Of a stretch of 64,000 nt of DNA, positions 25,683 through 35,240 are shown piece after piece; the stretch's first letter is position 1, and each line of letters starts with the position of its first letter. Origin of the DNA: Opitutaceae bacterium (GTDB lineage Bacteria > Verrucomicrobiota > Verrucomicrobiia > Opitutales > Opitutaceae); the NCBI GenBank assembly GCA_028691845.1, contig JAQUYL010000009.1, positions 1 through 64,000 of the forward strand. Direction: 5' to 3'. The notes under the pieces are model-generated. The model was not told the DNA's origin, did not search any database, and worked only from the letters and a program-made list of their open reading frames with translations. Position numbers and translations under genes: made by a program.

Positions 25683-25988
25683 TCACCAGCCGGAGTCAGC
25701 AGGATGGATGTTGGTGTAGGTCGCCCGCGTGCGCGGCGTGACCATCATGGGTTCGGTCACTTTGAGCCAGTCATGATAGTGCGCCGTAGCCTTGTGTGCG
25801 GCGGGTGCCTCTGGGGTGCGATAGACCTCGATCAGCACGAAGCGGGTGGGGTCGTCAGTCTGTTGGATGACATCGAAGCGGGCGACGCCGGGCTCGCGGA
25901 TGCTGTTGCGGGCATTCTCGATGGTCGCGGCCTTGAAGGCACCGATGCATTCGGATTTCACGTGGATGTGGACAATCAGGACAAGCAT
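25683..25988 (-). CDS. Antibiotic biosynthesis monooxygenase (ABM/LsrG-like) domain protein
   Basis: 101 aa, a single ABM ferredoxin-like domain. Motifs include ARNSIREPGVARFDVIQQ, RFVLIEVYRTPEA and H near ATAHYHDWL, as in YgiN/LsrG-like proteins. Family members include cofactor-free quinol monooxygenases and isomerases, so reaction cannot be assigned. Start ATG 25988. Upstream of the Fe-ADH gene on the same strand, so the two may work together on a small carbonyl metabolite. Confidence 0.8.
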   Translation of the reverse strand: MLVLIVHIHVKSECIGAFKAATIENARNSIREPGVARFDVIQQTDDPTRFVLIEVYRTPEAPAAHKATAHYHDWLKVTEPMMVTPRTRATYTNIHPADSGW

Positions 25989-26066
25989 GGCGGGAATCCT
26001 TTCTAGCGAAAGATTGCGGCATCACGGTTGAGGGAGCGCAAACCCCAAAGGGGAAGGAGTTCACAT

Positions 26067-26152
26067 GGGAAACGCCAGGGAAAGTGCAACCTGTTGGGTG
26101 TCACTTCACGAAGCAGCATGGCCCAAACGGGGCCATTGTGTCGGCGTTTCCC
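26067..26152. repeat. Long-range nested inverted repeats upstream of the ABM gene
   Basis: GGGAAACGCC (26067-26076) and GGCGTTTCCC (26143-26152) pair perfectly over 10 bases. Inside, ATGGCCC (26118-26124) and GGGCCAT (26130-26136) form a second hairpin with a 5-nt loop. The region 25989-26267 otherwise contains no supported gene; it is the leader of the ABM/Fe-ADH genes and the tail of the M48 gene. A structured RNA leader or a terminator without U-run are both possible. Confidence 0.45.
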
Positions 26153-26267
26153 GAAGGACAGGCTGCGATAGATGGATGCGCCGGCGTCCGGCGAAAGCAA
26201 AAGGGTGGGCGAGCCGCCGCTCCGCGCCTGGCGGATTTCGTCTTGGATTCGCAAGAACGCCCCGGGT

Positions 26268-28235
26268 TCAGGCTGCGGTGGCGAGCGGCGGCATGGGGCA
26301 GTCAAGCGCCGCCGCCACCACGCGCAGCAATTCATATTCGGCAGGCAGGATCACGCCGTCGGCGCTCACGACATTGGCGCCGGCCGTGAGCAGGCGCTGC
26401 TTGATCGGGCCGCTGGCGCCGGTCAGACGATCGAGCGCGGCATCAAACCGAGCCATGCTGCACACGGCGGCGGGCAGCAGATCGAGGCGGCCCGGCAGCA
26501 TGCGCAGTTGATCGGCGCCGGCCGCGATGGCGCGGACTGCTTCGGCCGGATCGTCGTTCGAGGCATGGGCCAGGGTCGAGAGGACAACCGCGATGTCGCC
26601 GGCCACGGCTTCGAACGACCAGATTTGCGCGTTGGCGGCGGTCGGCGCGCGGCCTTGGGCCACCGAGCGGCGCAGAAGGCTCTTGAGCGCGTATTCAAAG
26701 GTCGAAACATGGCTGTCGGCGTCGACCAGCCGGTCAAACAATGCCGTAAACCTGGTCAGTGCCGAAGGCGGCAACTGACGCAAGGCCGGCAGGGCCAGCT
26801 GCACGAGCGGCAATTTGTGCCCGGGCCATAGGTGGCGCAATGCGGGGGTCAACTCATCGATGAGGCGGAGAAATTCTCCGCCCGCCATGCTGGCGATGAG
26901 GCTGCGCTGGCGCTCCCTCAGGGTGTCGCCGGTGTCGAGGAGCAGGCCGGCGATGAGCGCCGGGGCGGCGGCAGGAGATTGCGCCGCCTTGTGCAAACCG
27001 GAGGGAAGCGAGGACAGGATTGACTGCGCGTTTTCGACCTGCTCGGGGGCCAGCGTCCCGATGGAGGCCATGGCCGCGATCGGGGAAAGGACTGGCGGCA
27101 CGCGAGCGGCCGGCGGCACCACACGGTCTGGCGCCAGGTTGCGGGAGAATCTTTCCTGCTCGGCGTCGACTGACCCGGGCGGCTCGATAAACTTGCCATC
27201 CCACTGCGGATCGACGGCGCGGAGGCGTTCCTCGAGCGGGGGGTGGGTGGCCCAGAGACCGCCGAAGAACGAGGTGAAGCCCTGGGCGAAAAGGAAGTGC
27301 CCGAGTTGCTCGGCGCCAGGGGATTCGAGCCGCGAGCCGAGTGCGTAGCCACCGATTTTCCTGAGGGCGCCCGCGATGCCGGCGGGGTTGCGCGTGAACT
27401 GCACCGACGAGGCGTCGGCGAGAAACTCTCGCTGGCGCGACACGGCGGCCTGGATCAGGCGGCCGAAGAAGTATCCGACGTAGCCGATGATGAGCAGCGC
27501 CACGCCGAGTGCGACGATCACAGCGATGCCGCCGCCGCTCTTGCCGCGACTGCGGACGCGTCCACCGGCCAGCCCGCGCAGGATGCCGCGGCCAAGGAGG
27601 CCGATGACGAGGATGCCGAAGATGATGGCGGCGAGCTTGACGTTCAGCCGCATGTCGCCGTTGAGGATGTGGCTGAATTCGTGGCCGATGACGCCCTGGA
27701 GCTCGTCGCGGTTGAGTTTCTCCAGTGTGCCGCGGGTCACGGCGACGACGGCATCATTCGTCGTGAGGCCGGCGGCAAAGGCGTTGATGCCCGGCTCCTT
27801 GTCGAGCACGTAGACGGCCGGGACGGGGACTCCGGAGGCGATGGCCATTTCCTCGACGACGTTGAGCAGCCGGCGCTCGCTGGCTGCGGCGGTGCTGGCG
27901 TCAAGGCGGCGGCCGCCGGCCATTTCTGCGACAGCGCCGCCTCCCTGGCGGAACGACATCCATTTGAAGGCGGAGGCGAGGCCGACGACAGCCGACACAC
28001 CGCCGGCGATCAGCAGGAAAAGCTGGGGATCCCAAGGGTTGTGCGATACGGAGGGGACGGCCCGATTGTAAAGGGCCTGGCGGCGCGCCCCACCGGAGTA
28101 GCTGCCGGCCTGGTCAAGGATGAGCCAGGCGGCGAGGTAGCTGGCCGTGATGGTGCCGGCGAGCGCCAGGGCGAAGTAGAAGACCAGCCACTTCGTTTTC
28201 TGGCGGGCGCGTTCCTGGGCTTCGAAAAAATCCAT
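26268..28235 (-). CDS. M48-family membrane zinc metalloprotease with long C-terminal region
   Basis: 655 aa from ATG 28235. Two N-terminal helices (about residues 17-40 and 71-90), then the M48 domain with the zinc motif GHEFSH (His185, Glu186, His189) and a third-ligand Glu in REFLADASSVQ. Two further helices lie between them, as in HtpX. After about residue 330 a long Ala/Pro-rich, mainly helical region follows that has no recognised domain. Probably involved in membrane-protein quality control. Adjacent to lemA (69-base gap), a pairing often seen for M48 proteases. The C-terminal extension is about twice the HtpX length. Confidence 0.85.
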   Translation of the reverse strand: MDFFEAQERARQKTKWLVFYFALALAGTITASYLAAWLILDQAGSYSGGARRQALYNRAVPSVSHNPWDPQLFLLIAGGVSAVVGLASAFKWMSFRQGGGAVAEMAGGRRLDASTAAASERRLLNVVEEMAIASGVPVPAVYVLDKEPGINAFAAGLTTNDAVVAVTRGTLEKLNRDELQGVIGHEFSHILNGDMRLNVKLAAIIFGILVIGLLGRGILRGLAGGRVRSRGKSGGGIAVIVALGVALLIIGYVGYFFGRLIQAAVSRQREFLADASSVQFTRNPAGIAGALRKIGGYALGSRLESPGAEQLGHFLFAQGFTSFFGGLWATHPPLEERLRAVDPQWDGKFIEPPGSVDAEQERFSRNLAPDRVVPPAARVPPVLSPIAAMASIGTLAPEQVENAQSILSSLPSGLHKAAQSPAAAPALIAGLLLDTGDTLRERQRSLIASMAGGEFLRLIDELTPALRHLWPGHKLPLVQLALPALRQLPPSALTRFTALFDRLVDADSHVSTFEYALKSLLRRSVAQGRAPTAANAQIWSFEAVAGDIAVVLSTLAHASNDDPAEAVRAIAAGADQLRMLPGRLDLLPAAVCSMARFDAALDRLTGASGPIKQRLLTAGANVVSADGVILPAEYELLRVVAAALDCPMPPLATAA

Positions 28236-28304
28236 GGCGCACAATAAGGAAGAGGCAACCGCCGGCCCGGGAAGCGGATCACCCGGAGGGTTCTGCCTGC
28301 CGTT

Positions 28305-28907
28305 TCAGCTGAAACTCACCTTTGGCGCGGCGCGCTCGGCGGCGTTGTCGATCTGGAAGAGCTGCGCCTCCGCGAAGTTGAACGCGCCGGCGATGAAGTT
28401 GTTCGGGAACGTCTCACGCGACGTGTTATAGACCATGACGGAATCGTTATAAGCCTGGCGGGCGAATGCGATTTTGTTTTCCGTGGAGGTGAGCTCCTCG
28501 GTGAGTTGCATCATGTTCTGGTTGGCCTTGAGATCGGGATACTGCTCGGCGACAACCATGAGGCGCGACATTGCGCCGGCGAGGCCGGTCTCGGCGCCGA
28601 TCAGGCTCTTGACGGTGCTGGCGTCAGCCGGGTTGGCGGCGGCGGCCTGGGAGGCGGCGAAGGCGATGTTGCGGGCCTTGATCACATCCTCGAGGGTGCT
28701 GTGCTCGTGCTTGAGGTAGCCCCTGGCCGTCTCTACGAGATTGGGGATGAGATCGTAGCGGCGCTTGAGCTGCACGTCGATCTGGGCGAAGGCATTCTTG
28801 AACCGGTTGCGGAGTGCAACGAGGCGGTTGTAGGCGCCAGCCACCCAGAGGGCGACCACGGCGACCCCGGCAGCAAGGGCGAGAAGGACGATGAGAGCGG
28901 TTGACAT
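28305..28907 (-). CDS. lemA: LemA-family protein
   Basis: 200 aa from ATG 28907. The open frame extends upstream to 29564, antisense to the TPR gene, and is not coding there. Single N-terminal helix (residues 3-25), then the conserved LemA signature YNRLVALRNRFKNAFAQIDVQLKRRYDLIPNLVETARGY (given only in part here as segments) and NFAEAQLFQI near the end. Function of LemA is poorly known; it is usually periplasm-facing and sits next to M48 or TPM genes. Divergent from the TPR gene (170-base shared upstream region). Confidence 0.9.
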   Translation of the reverse strand: MSTALIVLLALAAGVAVVALWVAGAYNRLVALRNRFKNAFAQIDVQLKRRYDLIPNLVETARGYLKHEHSTLEDVIKARNIAFAASQAAAANPADASTVKSLIGAETGLAGAMSRLMVVAEQYPDLKANQNMMQLTEELTSTENKIAFARQAYNDSVMVYNTSRETFPNNFIAGAFNFAEAQLFQIDNAAERAAPKVSFS

Positions 28908-29077
28908 GGCGGTATGATATTGAACGTAACAAAGTACAGTTTGTCTCATTCCGGGAGAATGCGCGAGTTCTATTCCATCGCCTGCCGGGCGGGTGCTGGA
29001 GTCCGGCCCCGGGGGCGGCCGCTCCCGACTTGGCGGCTTGCATCGACGGCAGGCCGGCTGCACGATGTTTTCCCAAA

Positions 29078-31714
29078 ATGATGAAGCTGCGTTTTGCATG
29101 GATGCTCGTTGTGCTGACCGGAGCAGGGTGGGCTGACCGGATTGCCGGGCAGACGGCGGGACCGAGTCCGCTGGTGGGGACCGGGGCGGCGGCGGCGGTG
29201 GTGCCGGGGCGTTGGCTAGCCCACGAAGCCTGGGCCAACGACGCCTTGCGGGCGGGCTTTTCAGCGACGGCGGCGGCGATTTACCGGGAGATTTTGGCGG
29301 AACCGGCTTTGCCCGAGGAGTCGCGCCAGAGGATAACGCTGGCCCTGGTTTCGGCCGCACTGGAGCAGGGTGATACGAAAATAGCCGAGGAAACATTGCG
29401 CAGTTACAATGGACCGCGCGACACGGGCTATCAGCTTCGCGCCGGCCTGCTGGCGGCGCATTCCCGGCGTACGGCGCAGGCCCGGGTGGCCATCGAGGCG
29501 GCGGCCGGCAACGTGGACGATCTGATGCCGGCTGAGCGCGGCTGGTGGTATTACCTGCAGGCACTGGTGGCGGATCAGGAAAACGCCTCCGGGCGTCGCA
29601 ACAGCATGTTCGACCAGGCGATCAAATCAGCGGTATCGGAACTGCAACGAGCGCGATTTACCCTCGGCCTGGAACAATCGCAGTTGATGGCCGGGCAGGC
29701 CAACGAGCAGCGCTTGCAGACCTTGCGCAACAACATGGAGCGGATTCAGGGCACCAGCCTGGCTTACGATTTTGTCCGGGCCTATGCCGCGGAACTGGTG
29801 TCGCTTGGGCGCAAGGGGGAGGCCCAAAGCGAGATTCAAAAGCAGCTCGCCGCCCTGCCGGCCTCGCGGCGCGATACGGCGGATCAACTGCGGCTGCTGC
29901 TCGGGTTGATCGCCGGCGAGGACAGCGAGGCAGGACGGCAGGCCTTTCGGCAGCTGCTGCGCGAAGGGCAGAAGCCCGGCACCCAGCGCATTGCGCTGTA
30001 TCTGCTGGCGCGCGGGGCCGGAATACCGACGGAGCGTGAACAGGTGCGACGTACCCTGGACGAACTCATCGGGGCCCCGTCGCCACACCCCGTCATCGAG
30101 GATCTGCTGGTGGTCCGGGCGCAGCTGGCGCTAGCCGACCGGCTCTACGATCAGGCGGAAGAGGATGCGCGGATGCTGCTTGAGCGCTATCCGGGATCGG
30201 AGCGCAAGGCGGCGGCGTTGGGCGTGCGTGTGACCGTGGCATGGGAGCTGAAGCGATACCGCACGGCGGCGGAGGCCATCACGCAGCTGCGGGCGGTCCT
30301 GCTCCCCGGGCGCGAACGTTCGGAACTGGGGGTGCTGCTCGCGGAGGCATATTTTCGGGCGAAGGATTTTCGCAACGCGGCCGATGCCTACGAGGCGGCC
30401 TTGAGCGAGGAGCCTCTGGCGGTGGAGCCGGGCAAGCTGCTGTTTCAGAGGGTGCTGTCGGAAATCCGGGCCGGCCGGCTGGACCGCGCCCAGGCCCTTT
30501 TGGATGAGACCGCGGCAAGTCCGGTCTTTGATCCCGTGAACCGCTGGCAGGCGGAGTGGAATCTGGTGAAGGAGATGCAGCTGAGCAATCAGATGGAAGC
30601 TGCGTATGCGCGGGCAAACCACCTGCTGGATGGCGCCGGTCCTGCCATGCCGCCGGAGTTGCGGACACGGATGCTCTGGCTGCGGGCCAAACTATCCTTT
30701 GAGGCAGGCAAGTTGCAGGCAGACCCGGGCCAGCTGCAAACCACGTTGCGGCTCGTGGATGAATTGCAGTCGGCCTTGCAGAGCGGTGCCGCCACCGTGG
30801 AGCCGGCGCTTCGCAGCGAAGTGCTGAGCACCGCCCAGTTGCTCAAGGCGCAGGCACTGCTCACGCTCGGGCGAGACAGCGAGGGAGGGGGGCTGCTCGA
30901 CCAGCTGCGCACAGAGTACCTCGGCTCCAGAGCGGCGCAGGAATCCTACATCGTGCAGGCGGCGCGTTTCTCCCAAAAGGGCGATGTGGTGGAGGCGCAG
31001 CGACTGCTGATCAAGCTGGTCGACGAACATCCCGCGAGTGAATATGCGCCGCTGGCACTTTACGAGGCGGCACTGGTCGCGGAGCGGCTGGGACTGGACC
31101 GCAATCTGAACGACGCATACAAGCTTCTGGAGCGGCTCTGTCACGACTACCCCAAGAATGAATTCGTGTTTTATGCGCGCCTCAAGCAGGGCGACCTGAT
31201 GCAGAAGCTGAACGAGGCGGGGGTGGCGCGACAATTCTACGAGGATCTGATCAATAATTTCGCGCAGCATCCGGAGGAGGTAAGGGCGGAACTGGCCCTG
31301 GCGGCGTGCCTGTACGGGCAGAGCGCGAGCAGCGTGACCAACTACGAGCGGGCGACGGCGATTTTCGAGCGGTTGCGCGATCGGGTGGATGCGCCCGTGG
31401 ACCTGCGGGTCGAGGCAGGCTACCGATGGGGTTATGCGCTGGAAAAGCGCGGGCAAATAGAAAAGGCCCAGGTGGTGCTGTGGTCGTTGGTCGACACCTT
31501 CCTGCTCGACGCGGAGGCGGCGGCGAAGCTGGGGGCGACAGGCCGCTGGTGGGTGTCGAAGGCCCTGCTCGAACTCGGCCAGATTCACGAGGATCTGAAG
31601 CAGCTGGACGAGGCGCAGCGGGCCTACGCGCTGATCAGCGAGCGCAAACTCGGCGGCGCGGCCTTGGCGGAGGCGAAGCTGGCCCGATTCCGCACGACAG
31701 CCGAGGTCCGGTAA
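29078..31714 (+). CDS. Exported TPR-repeat protein, partner of ExbB/ExbD
   Basis: 878 aa from ATG 29078 (ATG 29081 is adjacent). The frame is open 177 bases upstream, but only from here does a signal peptide follow (MMKLRFAWMLVVLTGAG, cleavage near about residue 26). The rest is a long array of helical TPR-like repeats, best seen in AAIYREILAEP, AYKLLERLCHDYPKNEFVFYARL, VARQFYEDLIN and RAYALISERK. No catalytic motif. Just upstream of exbB and exbD genes, so it probably forms a periplasmic scaffold for an energised transport complex. Role inferred. Confidence 0.82.
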   Translation: MMKLRFAWMLVVLTGAGWADRIAGQTAGPSPLVGTGAAAAVVPGRWLAHEAWANDALRAGFSATAAAIYREILAEPALPEESRQRITLALVSAALEQGDTKIAEETLRSYNGPRDTGYQLRAGLLAAHSRRTAQARVAIEAAAGNVDDLMPAERGWWYYLQALVADQENASGRRNSMFDQAIKSAVSELQRARFTLGLEQSQLMAGQANEQRLQTLRNNMERIQGTSLAYDFVRAYAAELVSLGRKGEAQSEIQKQLAALPASRRDTADQLRLLLGLIAGEDSEAGRQAFRQLLREGQKPGTQRIALYLLARGAGIPTEREQVRRTLDELIGAPSPHPVIEDLLVVRAQLALADRLYDQAEEDARMLLERYPGSERKAAALGVRVTVAWELKRYRTAAEAITQLRAVLLPGRERSELGVLLAEAYFRAKDFRNAADAYEAALSEEPLAVEPGKLLFQRVLSEIRAGRLDRAQALLDETAASPVFDPVNRWQAEWNLVKEMQLSNQMEAAYARANHLLDGAGPAMPPELRTRMLWLRAKLSFEAGKLQADPGQLQTTLRLVDELQSALQSGAATVEPALRSEVLSTAQLLKAQALLTLGRDSEGGGLLDQLRTEYLGSRAAQESYIVQAARFSQKGDVVEAQRLLIKLVDEHPASEYAPLALYEAALVAERLGLDRNLNDAYKLLERLCHDYPKNEFVFYARLKQGDLMQKLNEAGVARQFYEDLINNFAQHPEEVRAELALAACLYGQSASSVTNYERATAIFERLRDRVDAPVDLRVEAGYRWGYALEKRGQIEKAQVVLWSLVDTFLLDAEAAAKLGATGRWWVSKALLELGQIHEDLKQLDEAQRAYALISERKLGGAALAEAKLARFRTTAEVR

Positions 31715-31759
31715 AATTGCGGATTTACGCGGAATGAACATGTGGCATGATTCAAATAA

Positions 31760-32443
31760 ATGAGCGTATTCAGTTACAGCGTGTTGGCGAAAGGCGGGCC
31801 CGTGATGTGGCTTGTCCTCGGCCTGGGGGTCGCGGCGCTGCTGATTTTTTTTGAGCGGGCGCTTTATCTGCACCGGGGGCAGATTCGTTCGACGGAATTT
31901 CTGAACGGCATCAAGAATCTGCTCAGCAAGGGGCGCCTGATGGAGGCACTCACATTGTGCGAGGAAACCCCGGGGCCGATCGCAGCGGTGGTGAAAGCCG
32001 GTCTCAGGCATGCGCGCGCCGATGAGCAGGCGATGAAGTTTGCCGTGCAAGATGCGGCGCTGACGGAGATTCCCGTGCTGGAGCGGCGCATCGGTTCGTT
32101 GGCCGCCATTGCCCAGGTGGCGCCGCTGTTGGGCCTTTTCGGCACGCTGCTGGGGATGATCAAGACATTCTGGTTTTTCAACCAGGGAGGAAACTACGCG
32201 ACGCCGGTGGTGCTTGCCGGCGGCATCTGGGAGGCGCTGCTAACCACCGCGGCGGGACTTGCCATCGCCATTCCTACGCATCTGGCCCGGCATTTTCTGA
32301 CGGGGCGGGTGCGGGCGCTGGTGCATGACATGGAATGGGTGGGCAACGAATTGATGCGCTTCCTGTTGCGCGAGTTTCATGATCGCAACGGGGCGGCTGC
32401 GTCCAATCGAAATACCCATGATCACCCGCCCGCTCGACCTTGA
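31760..32443 (+). CDS. exbB: MotA/TolQ/ExbB proton channel family protein
   Basis: 227 aa with three helices (about residues 15-33, 115-140, 155-180). The characteristic LGLFGTLLGMIKTF and IWEALLTTAAGLAIAIP motifs line the proton path. N-terminal periplasmic stretch short, as in ExbB/TolQ. With ExbD it converts proton motive force into movement of a TonB-like partner. Overlaps the next gene by 26 bases if that gene starts at 32418. Confidence 0.92.
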   Translation: MSVFSYSVLAKGGPVMWLVLGLGVAALLIFFERALYLHRGQIRSTEFLNGIKNLLSKGRLMEALTLCEETPGPIAAVVKAGLRHARADEQAMKFAVQDAALTEIPVLERRIGSLAAIAQVAPLLGLFGTLLGMIKTFWFFNQGGNYATPVVLAGGIWEALLTTAAGLAIAIPTHLARHFLTGRVRALVHDMEWVGNELMRFLLREFHDRNGAAASNRNTHDHPPARP

Positions 32444-32885
32444 GTCGCGACTGAGCCCTCCGCCGCGGAATTTCGATCTCGCCTTCTGGCTGAGTGGGAT
32501 CCTGATCGCGCTGTTTTTCGGTCTGCTTGGATCCCGTTTTGTTCTGGCGCCCGGGCTGCTGGTAGGAGCGGGTGACGGCAGCTTCCAACTGCCGCAGGTG
32601 AGTGAAGCAACGCAAAACGCGAGCGCCGCTTCGGTGATGGTGACCTTTCGGCGGGACAACAACCTGCTGTTTGAGGACGGAGTCTACGCGCTGGCTGACC
32701 TGCGCAAGCCGTTCGAGGCGTATGCCCGTCGGCACCCCGGGGCCGTTTTGCTGGTGCGCGTGGATCGGCAGGTGTCGGTTCAGGCCCTGTTAAATTTGAT
32801 TGATATGGCGAAGGCGGCGGGGTTTCGGAATTTTGTCCTGCCAACTGATGACAAGACCGTCCTTGAACCGGGCCAGTCTCGTTGA
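32418..32885 (+). CDS. exbD: ExbD/TolR-like biopolymer transport protein
   Basis: 155 aa from ATG 32418 (ATG 32379 would lengthen it inside exbB). One helix at about residues 19-40 preceded by NFDLAFW, whose Asp20 is the candidate proton-carrying residue, though it lies at the helix start rather than in the middle. The periplasmic domain (about 60-145) has VMVTFRRDNNLLFEDGVYAL, VLLVRVDRQVSVQALLNLIDMAKAAGF, matching the ExbD/TolR fold. Works with ExbB. Divergent enough from E. coli ExbD that substrate cannot be stated. Confidence 0.82.
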   Translation: MITRPLDLESRLSPPPRNFDLAFWLSGILIALFFGLLGSRFVLAPGLLVGAGDGSFQLPQVSEATQNASAASVMVTFRRDNNLLFEDGVYALADLRKPFEAYARRHPGAVLLVRVDRQVSVQALLNLIDMAKAAGFRNFVLPTDDKTVLEPGQSR

Positions 32886-32903
32886 GCCAAGAGGAGCCAA
32901 GGC

Positions 32904-33638
32904 ATGCGCATCGGACGCTGGCAGATCAAACGGCGGGTGATGGCGGGAGTCTTTGGCGGCGTACTGGTGACGCTGATTTGGCTGCTCTGGACGCGGCAGA
33001 TGCGCCCCCCTATGACCTCGGCGCCGGACCGACTGCAGCCGTTTGTCCAAGTGCTGGGAGGGGGGGGGCGTGCAGCGGATCAAATTCTCAAAGAACGCAC
33101 GGAATTCTTTGATCCCACCCCTTTGTTTTATCCGACGGAGAAAAGCTATGAGCAACGTGAGTTGCCAGCCTCGTTGCGGCCTCAAACCGGAGAGGTTTTC
33201 GAGATGTTTCCCGAAATACTGAGCTTTGGGGAACAAAACATACCGGTTTGGGGAGCGGCCTCGGTCCAAGCGCCGAAAAGACTCACTGACGTCCTAGCTC
33301 AAGGAGCACAGGCTCCGTTTGCAGGCTTCGAACGCGAAGACGTGCAAATGCCACCGTTGCCAGAGCGGGTTGCCCAGATCGAAGTAACGGCACTCTTCGA
33401 CGGCAAAGTCGTTATAAATCAATCTATTAGCGATGAAATCAAGCCTCCAAGACGCGATATTGAGCCAGTCGAGTTTTTAGTGGCGATCAATCCTGCCGGT
33501 TTTGTGGGCGAATTAATGCCGACATCGGGCGCCGCGCCGGAGGACGTAGTCAATTTCTTCTCGGACTACCTAGGGAAAGATTTCCATCTCGGCTTGCGCC
33601 TGCCCCCTGGGACTTATCGGGTGATGATTGGCCCTTAG
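32904..33638 (+). CDS. Unknown membrane-anchored protein, fourth gene of the ExbB/ExbD operon
   Basis: 244 aa. One N-terminal helix (about residues 12-30), a Pro/Gly-rich linker, then a soluble domain with strands such as IEVTALFDGKVVINQSIS and PVEFLVAINPAGFVGELM. It occupies the position of a TonB-like energy transducer but lacks a recognisable TonB C-terminal motif. The last 500 bases look more AT-rich than the flanks. Probably periplasmic. Function unknown. Confidence 0.65.
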   Translation: MRIGRWQIKRRVMAGVFGGVLVTLIWLLWTRQMRPPMTSAPDRLQPFVQVLGGGGRAADQILKERTEFFDPTPLFYPTEKSYEQRELPASLRPQTGEVFEMFPEILSFGEQNIPVWGAASVQAPKRLTDVLAQGAQAPFAGFEREDVQMPPLPERVAQIEVTALFDGKVVINQSISDEIKPPRRDIEPVEFLVAINPAGFVGELMPTSGAAPEDVVNFFSDYLGKDFHLGLRLPPGTYRVMIGP

Positions 33639-33732
33639 GATTTTTCGAAGAAATGCAAGTTTCTAGTTGACGGCCCATTTTGGTGGCTTTTTGTTGGCCG
33701 TTCTTTTCCATTTTTGGCCTACGCCTCGGTCT

Positions 33733-33808
33733 GCCCAGATAGCTCAGTTGGCAGAGCACCCCCTTGGTAAGGGGGAGGTCGACGGTTCAAATCCGTTTCT
33801 GGGCTCCA
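33733..33808 (+). tRNA. tRNA-Thr (anticodon GGT)
   Basis: Cloverleaf: acceptor GCCCAGA/TCTGGGC with T discriminator and encoded CCA; D arm TAGCTCAGTTGGCAGAGCA; anticodon stem CCCCC/GGGGG with loop TTGGTAA (GGT, threonine); T arm with GGTTCAAATCC. It precedes tuf by 70 bases, so probably the first part of a tRNA-tuf transcript. Confidence 0.97.
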
Positions 33809-33878
33809 GGCCAACGTCGGCGGCTGTACCGACGTTAATCAAGGTCAACAACTACCAAATCCACACCTCCAACTCCAC

Positions 33879-35069
33879 ATGGCTAAAGCAACATTCGAAC
33901 GCAAGAAACCGCACGTCAACGTCGGCACGATTGGACACATCGACCATGGCAAGACGACGCTGACTGCCGCAATCCTGGCAGTCCAGGCCAAGAAGGGCCT
34001 GGCTGAAATCAAAGCGTATGCCGATATTGCCAAGGGCGGCACTGTTCGCGACGCCACTAAAACCGTGACCATCGCGGTCGCGCACGTGGAGTACGAGTCG
34101 GACAAGCGCCACTATGCGCATGTCGATTGCCCGGGTCACGCGGACTTCGTCAAGAACATGATCACCGGTGCCGCGCAGATGGACGGGGCCATCCTCGTCG
34201 TGTCCGCCGCCGACGGCCCGATGCCCCAGACCCGCGAGCACATCCTGCTCGCCCGCCAGGTCGGCGTGCCGAAGATCGTCGTCTTCCTCAACAAGGTCGA
34301 TCTGATCGACGACAAGGAGTTGCTGGACCTCGTGGAGATGGAAATCCGCGAGCTGCTCACCAAGTACAAGTTTGACGGGGACGCCGCCAAGATCATCCGC
34401 GGTTCCGCCACGGCGGCCCTTGAGGGCAAACCCGAGGGCCAGGCGGCGATCCAGGCTCTCATGGAGGCGATCGACAGCGAAATCGCCGAGCCCCAGCGCG
34501 AAATGGACAAGCCCTTCCTGATGTCCGTCGAGGACGTTTTCTCGATTACCGGTCGCGGCACGGTGGCCACGGGACGAATCGAGCGCGGCGTCTGCAAGCT
34601 CAATGAGACGGTCGAGATCGTCGGCTTGCGCGAAACCACCACGACGGTGATTACCGGCATCGAAATGTTCCGCAAGCTGCTCGATCAGGGGCAGGCGGGA
34701 GACAACGTCGGTCTGCTCCTCCGCGGAGTAGAAAAAGACGGGATTGAGCGCGGCCAGGTTGTGGCGCACCCGAAGACAATCACTCCGCACACCAAGGCCA
34801 AGGCCGAGATTTATGTTCTCGGCAAGGATGAGGGTGGCCGCCATACGCCGTTCTTCGACGGCTACCGTCCGCAGTTTTACTTCCGCACGACGGACGTTAC
34901 CGGCGTTGCGCACCTTCCGAAGGGCGTGGAAATGGTCATGCCCGGCGATAACATCAGCATCGAGGTCGAACTCATCGCGCCCATCGCCATGGAGAAACTA
35001 CAGAGGTTCGCCATCCGCGAGGGCGGCCGCACCATCGGTGCCGGCCGTATCACCGAGGTGATCGCATAA
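33879..35069 (+). CDS. tuf: Elongation factor Tu
   Basis: 396 aa. GTPase motifs: [10 protein letters not shown] (G1, residues about 18-27), switch DCPGH (G3), and NKVD (G4). Domains 2 and 3 follow with [13 protein letters not shown] and [14 protein letters not shown]-Tu brings aminoacyl-tRNA to the ribosome. Flanked by tRNA-Thr and tRNA-Trp, an arrangement found in many bacteria. Confidence 0.98.
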   Translation: MAKATFERKKPHVNVGTIGHIDHGKTTLTAAILAVQAKKGLAEIKAYADIAKGGTVRDATKTVTIAVAHVEYESDKRHYAHVDCPGHADFVKNMITGAAQMDGAILVVSAADGPMPQTREHILLARQVGVPKIVVFLNKVDLIDDKELLDLVEMEIRELLTKYKFDGDAAKIIRGSATAALEGKPEGQAAIQALMEAIDSEIAEPQREMDKPFLMSVEDVFSITGRGTVATGRIERGVCKLNETVEIVGLRETTTTVITGIEMFRKLLDQGQAGDNVGLLLRGVEKDGIERGQVVAHPKTITPHTKAKAEIYVLGKDEGGRHTPFFDGYRPQFYFRTTDVTGVAHLPKGVEMVMPGDNISIEVELIAPIAMEKLQRFAIREGGRTIGAGRITEVIA

Positions 35070-35095
35070 ACAACGGAGAACGCTTTGGACCGCGC

Positions 35096-35123
35096 GCCGG
35101 GGCTCCGAAATCGGGGCCTCGGC
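35096..35123 (+). terminator. Hairpin between tuf and tRNA-Trp
   Basis: An 11-bp stem with two G-U pairs, GCCGGGGCTCC / GGGGCCTCGGC around GAAATC, 27 bases after the tuf stop. No U-run follows, so it may mark RNA processing or partial termination before tRNA-Trp rather than a full stop. Confidence 0.45.
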
Positions 35124-35148
35124 TGCGTCGTCTAAAAGAAATAAACAC

Positions 35149-35224
35149 AGGGGTGTAGCTCAATTGGTAGAGTAGCGGTCTCCAAAACCGTCGGTTGGGG
35201 GTTCGAGTCCCTCCGCCCCTGCCA
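35149..35224 (+). tRNA. tRNA-Trp (anticodon CCA)
   Basis: Cloverleaf: acceptor AGGGGTG/CGCCCCT, D arm TAGCTCAATTGGTAGAGTA, anticodon stem GCGGT/ACCGT with loop CTCCAAA (CCA, tryptophan), T arm GGGTTCGAGTCCC, and encoded GCCA 3' end. It lies 16 bases before secE, the usual tRNA-Trp/secE linkage. Confidence 0.97.
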
Positions 35225-35240
35225 GCGCAATTTAAATATT

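Noticed and set aside
28908..29564. N-terminal extension of lemA
   Set aside because: Pro/Arg-rich translation antisense to the TPR gene; LemA proteins begin just before the helix at 28907.
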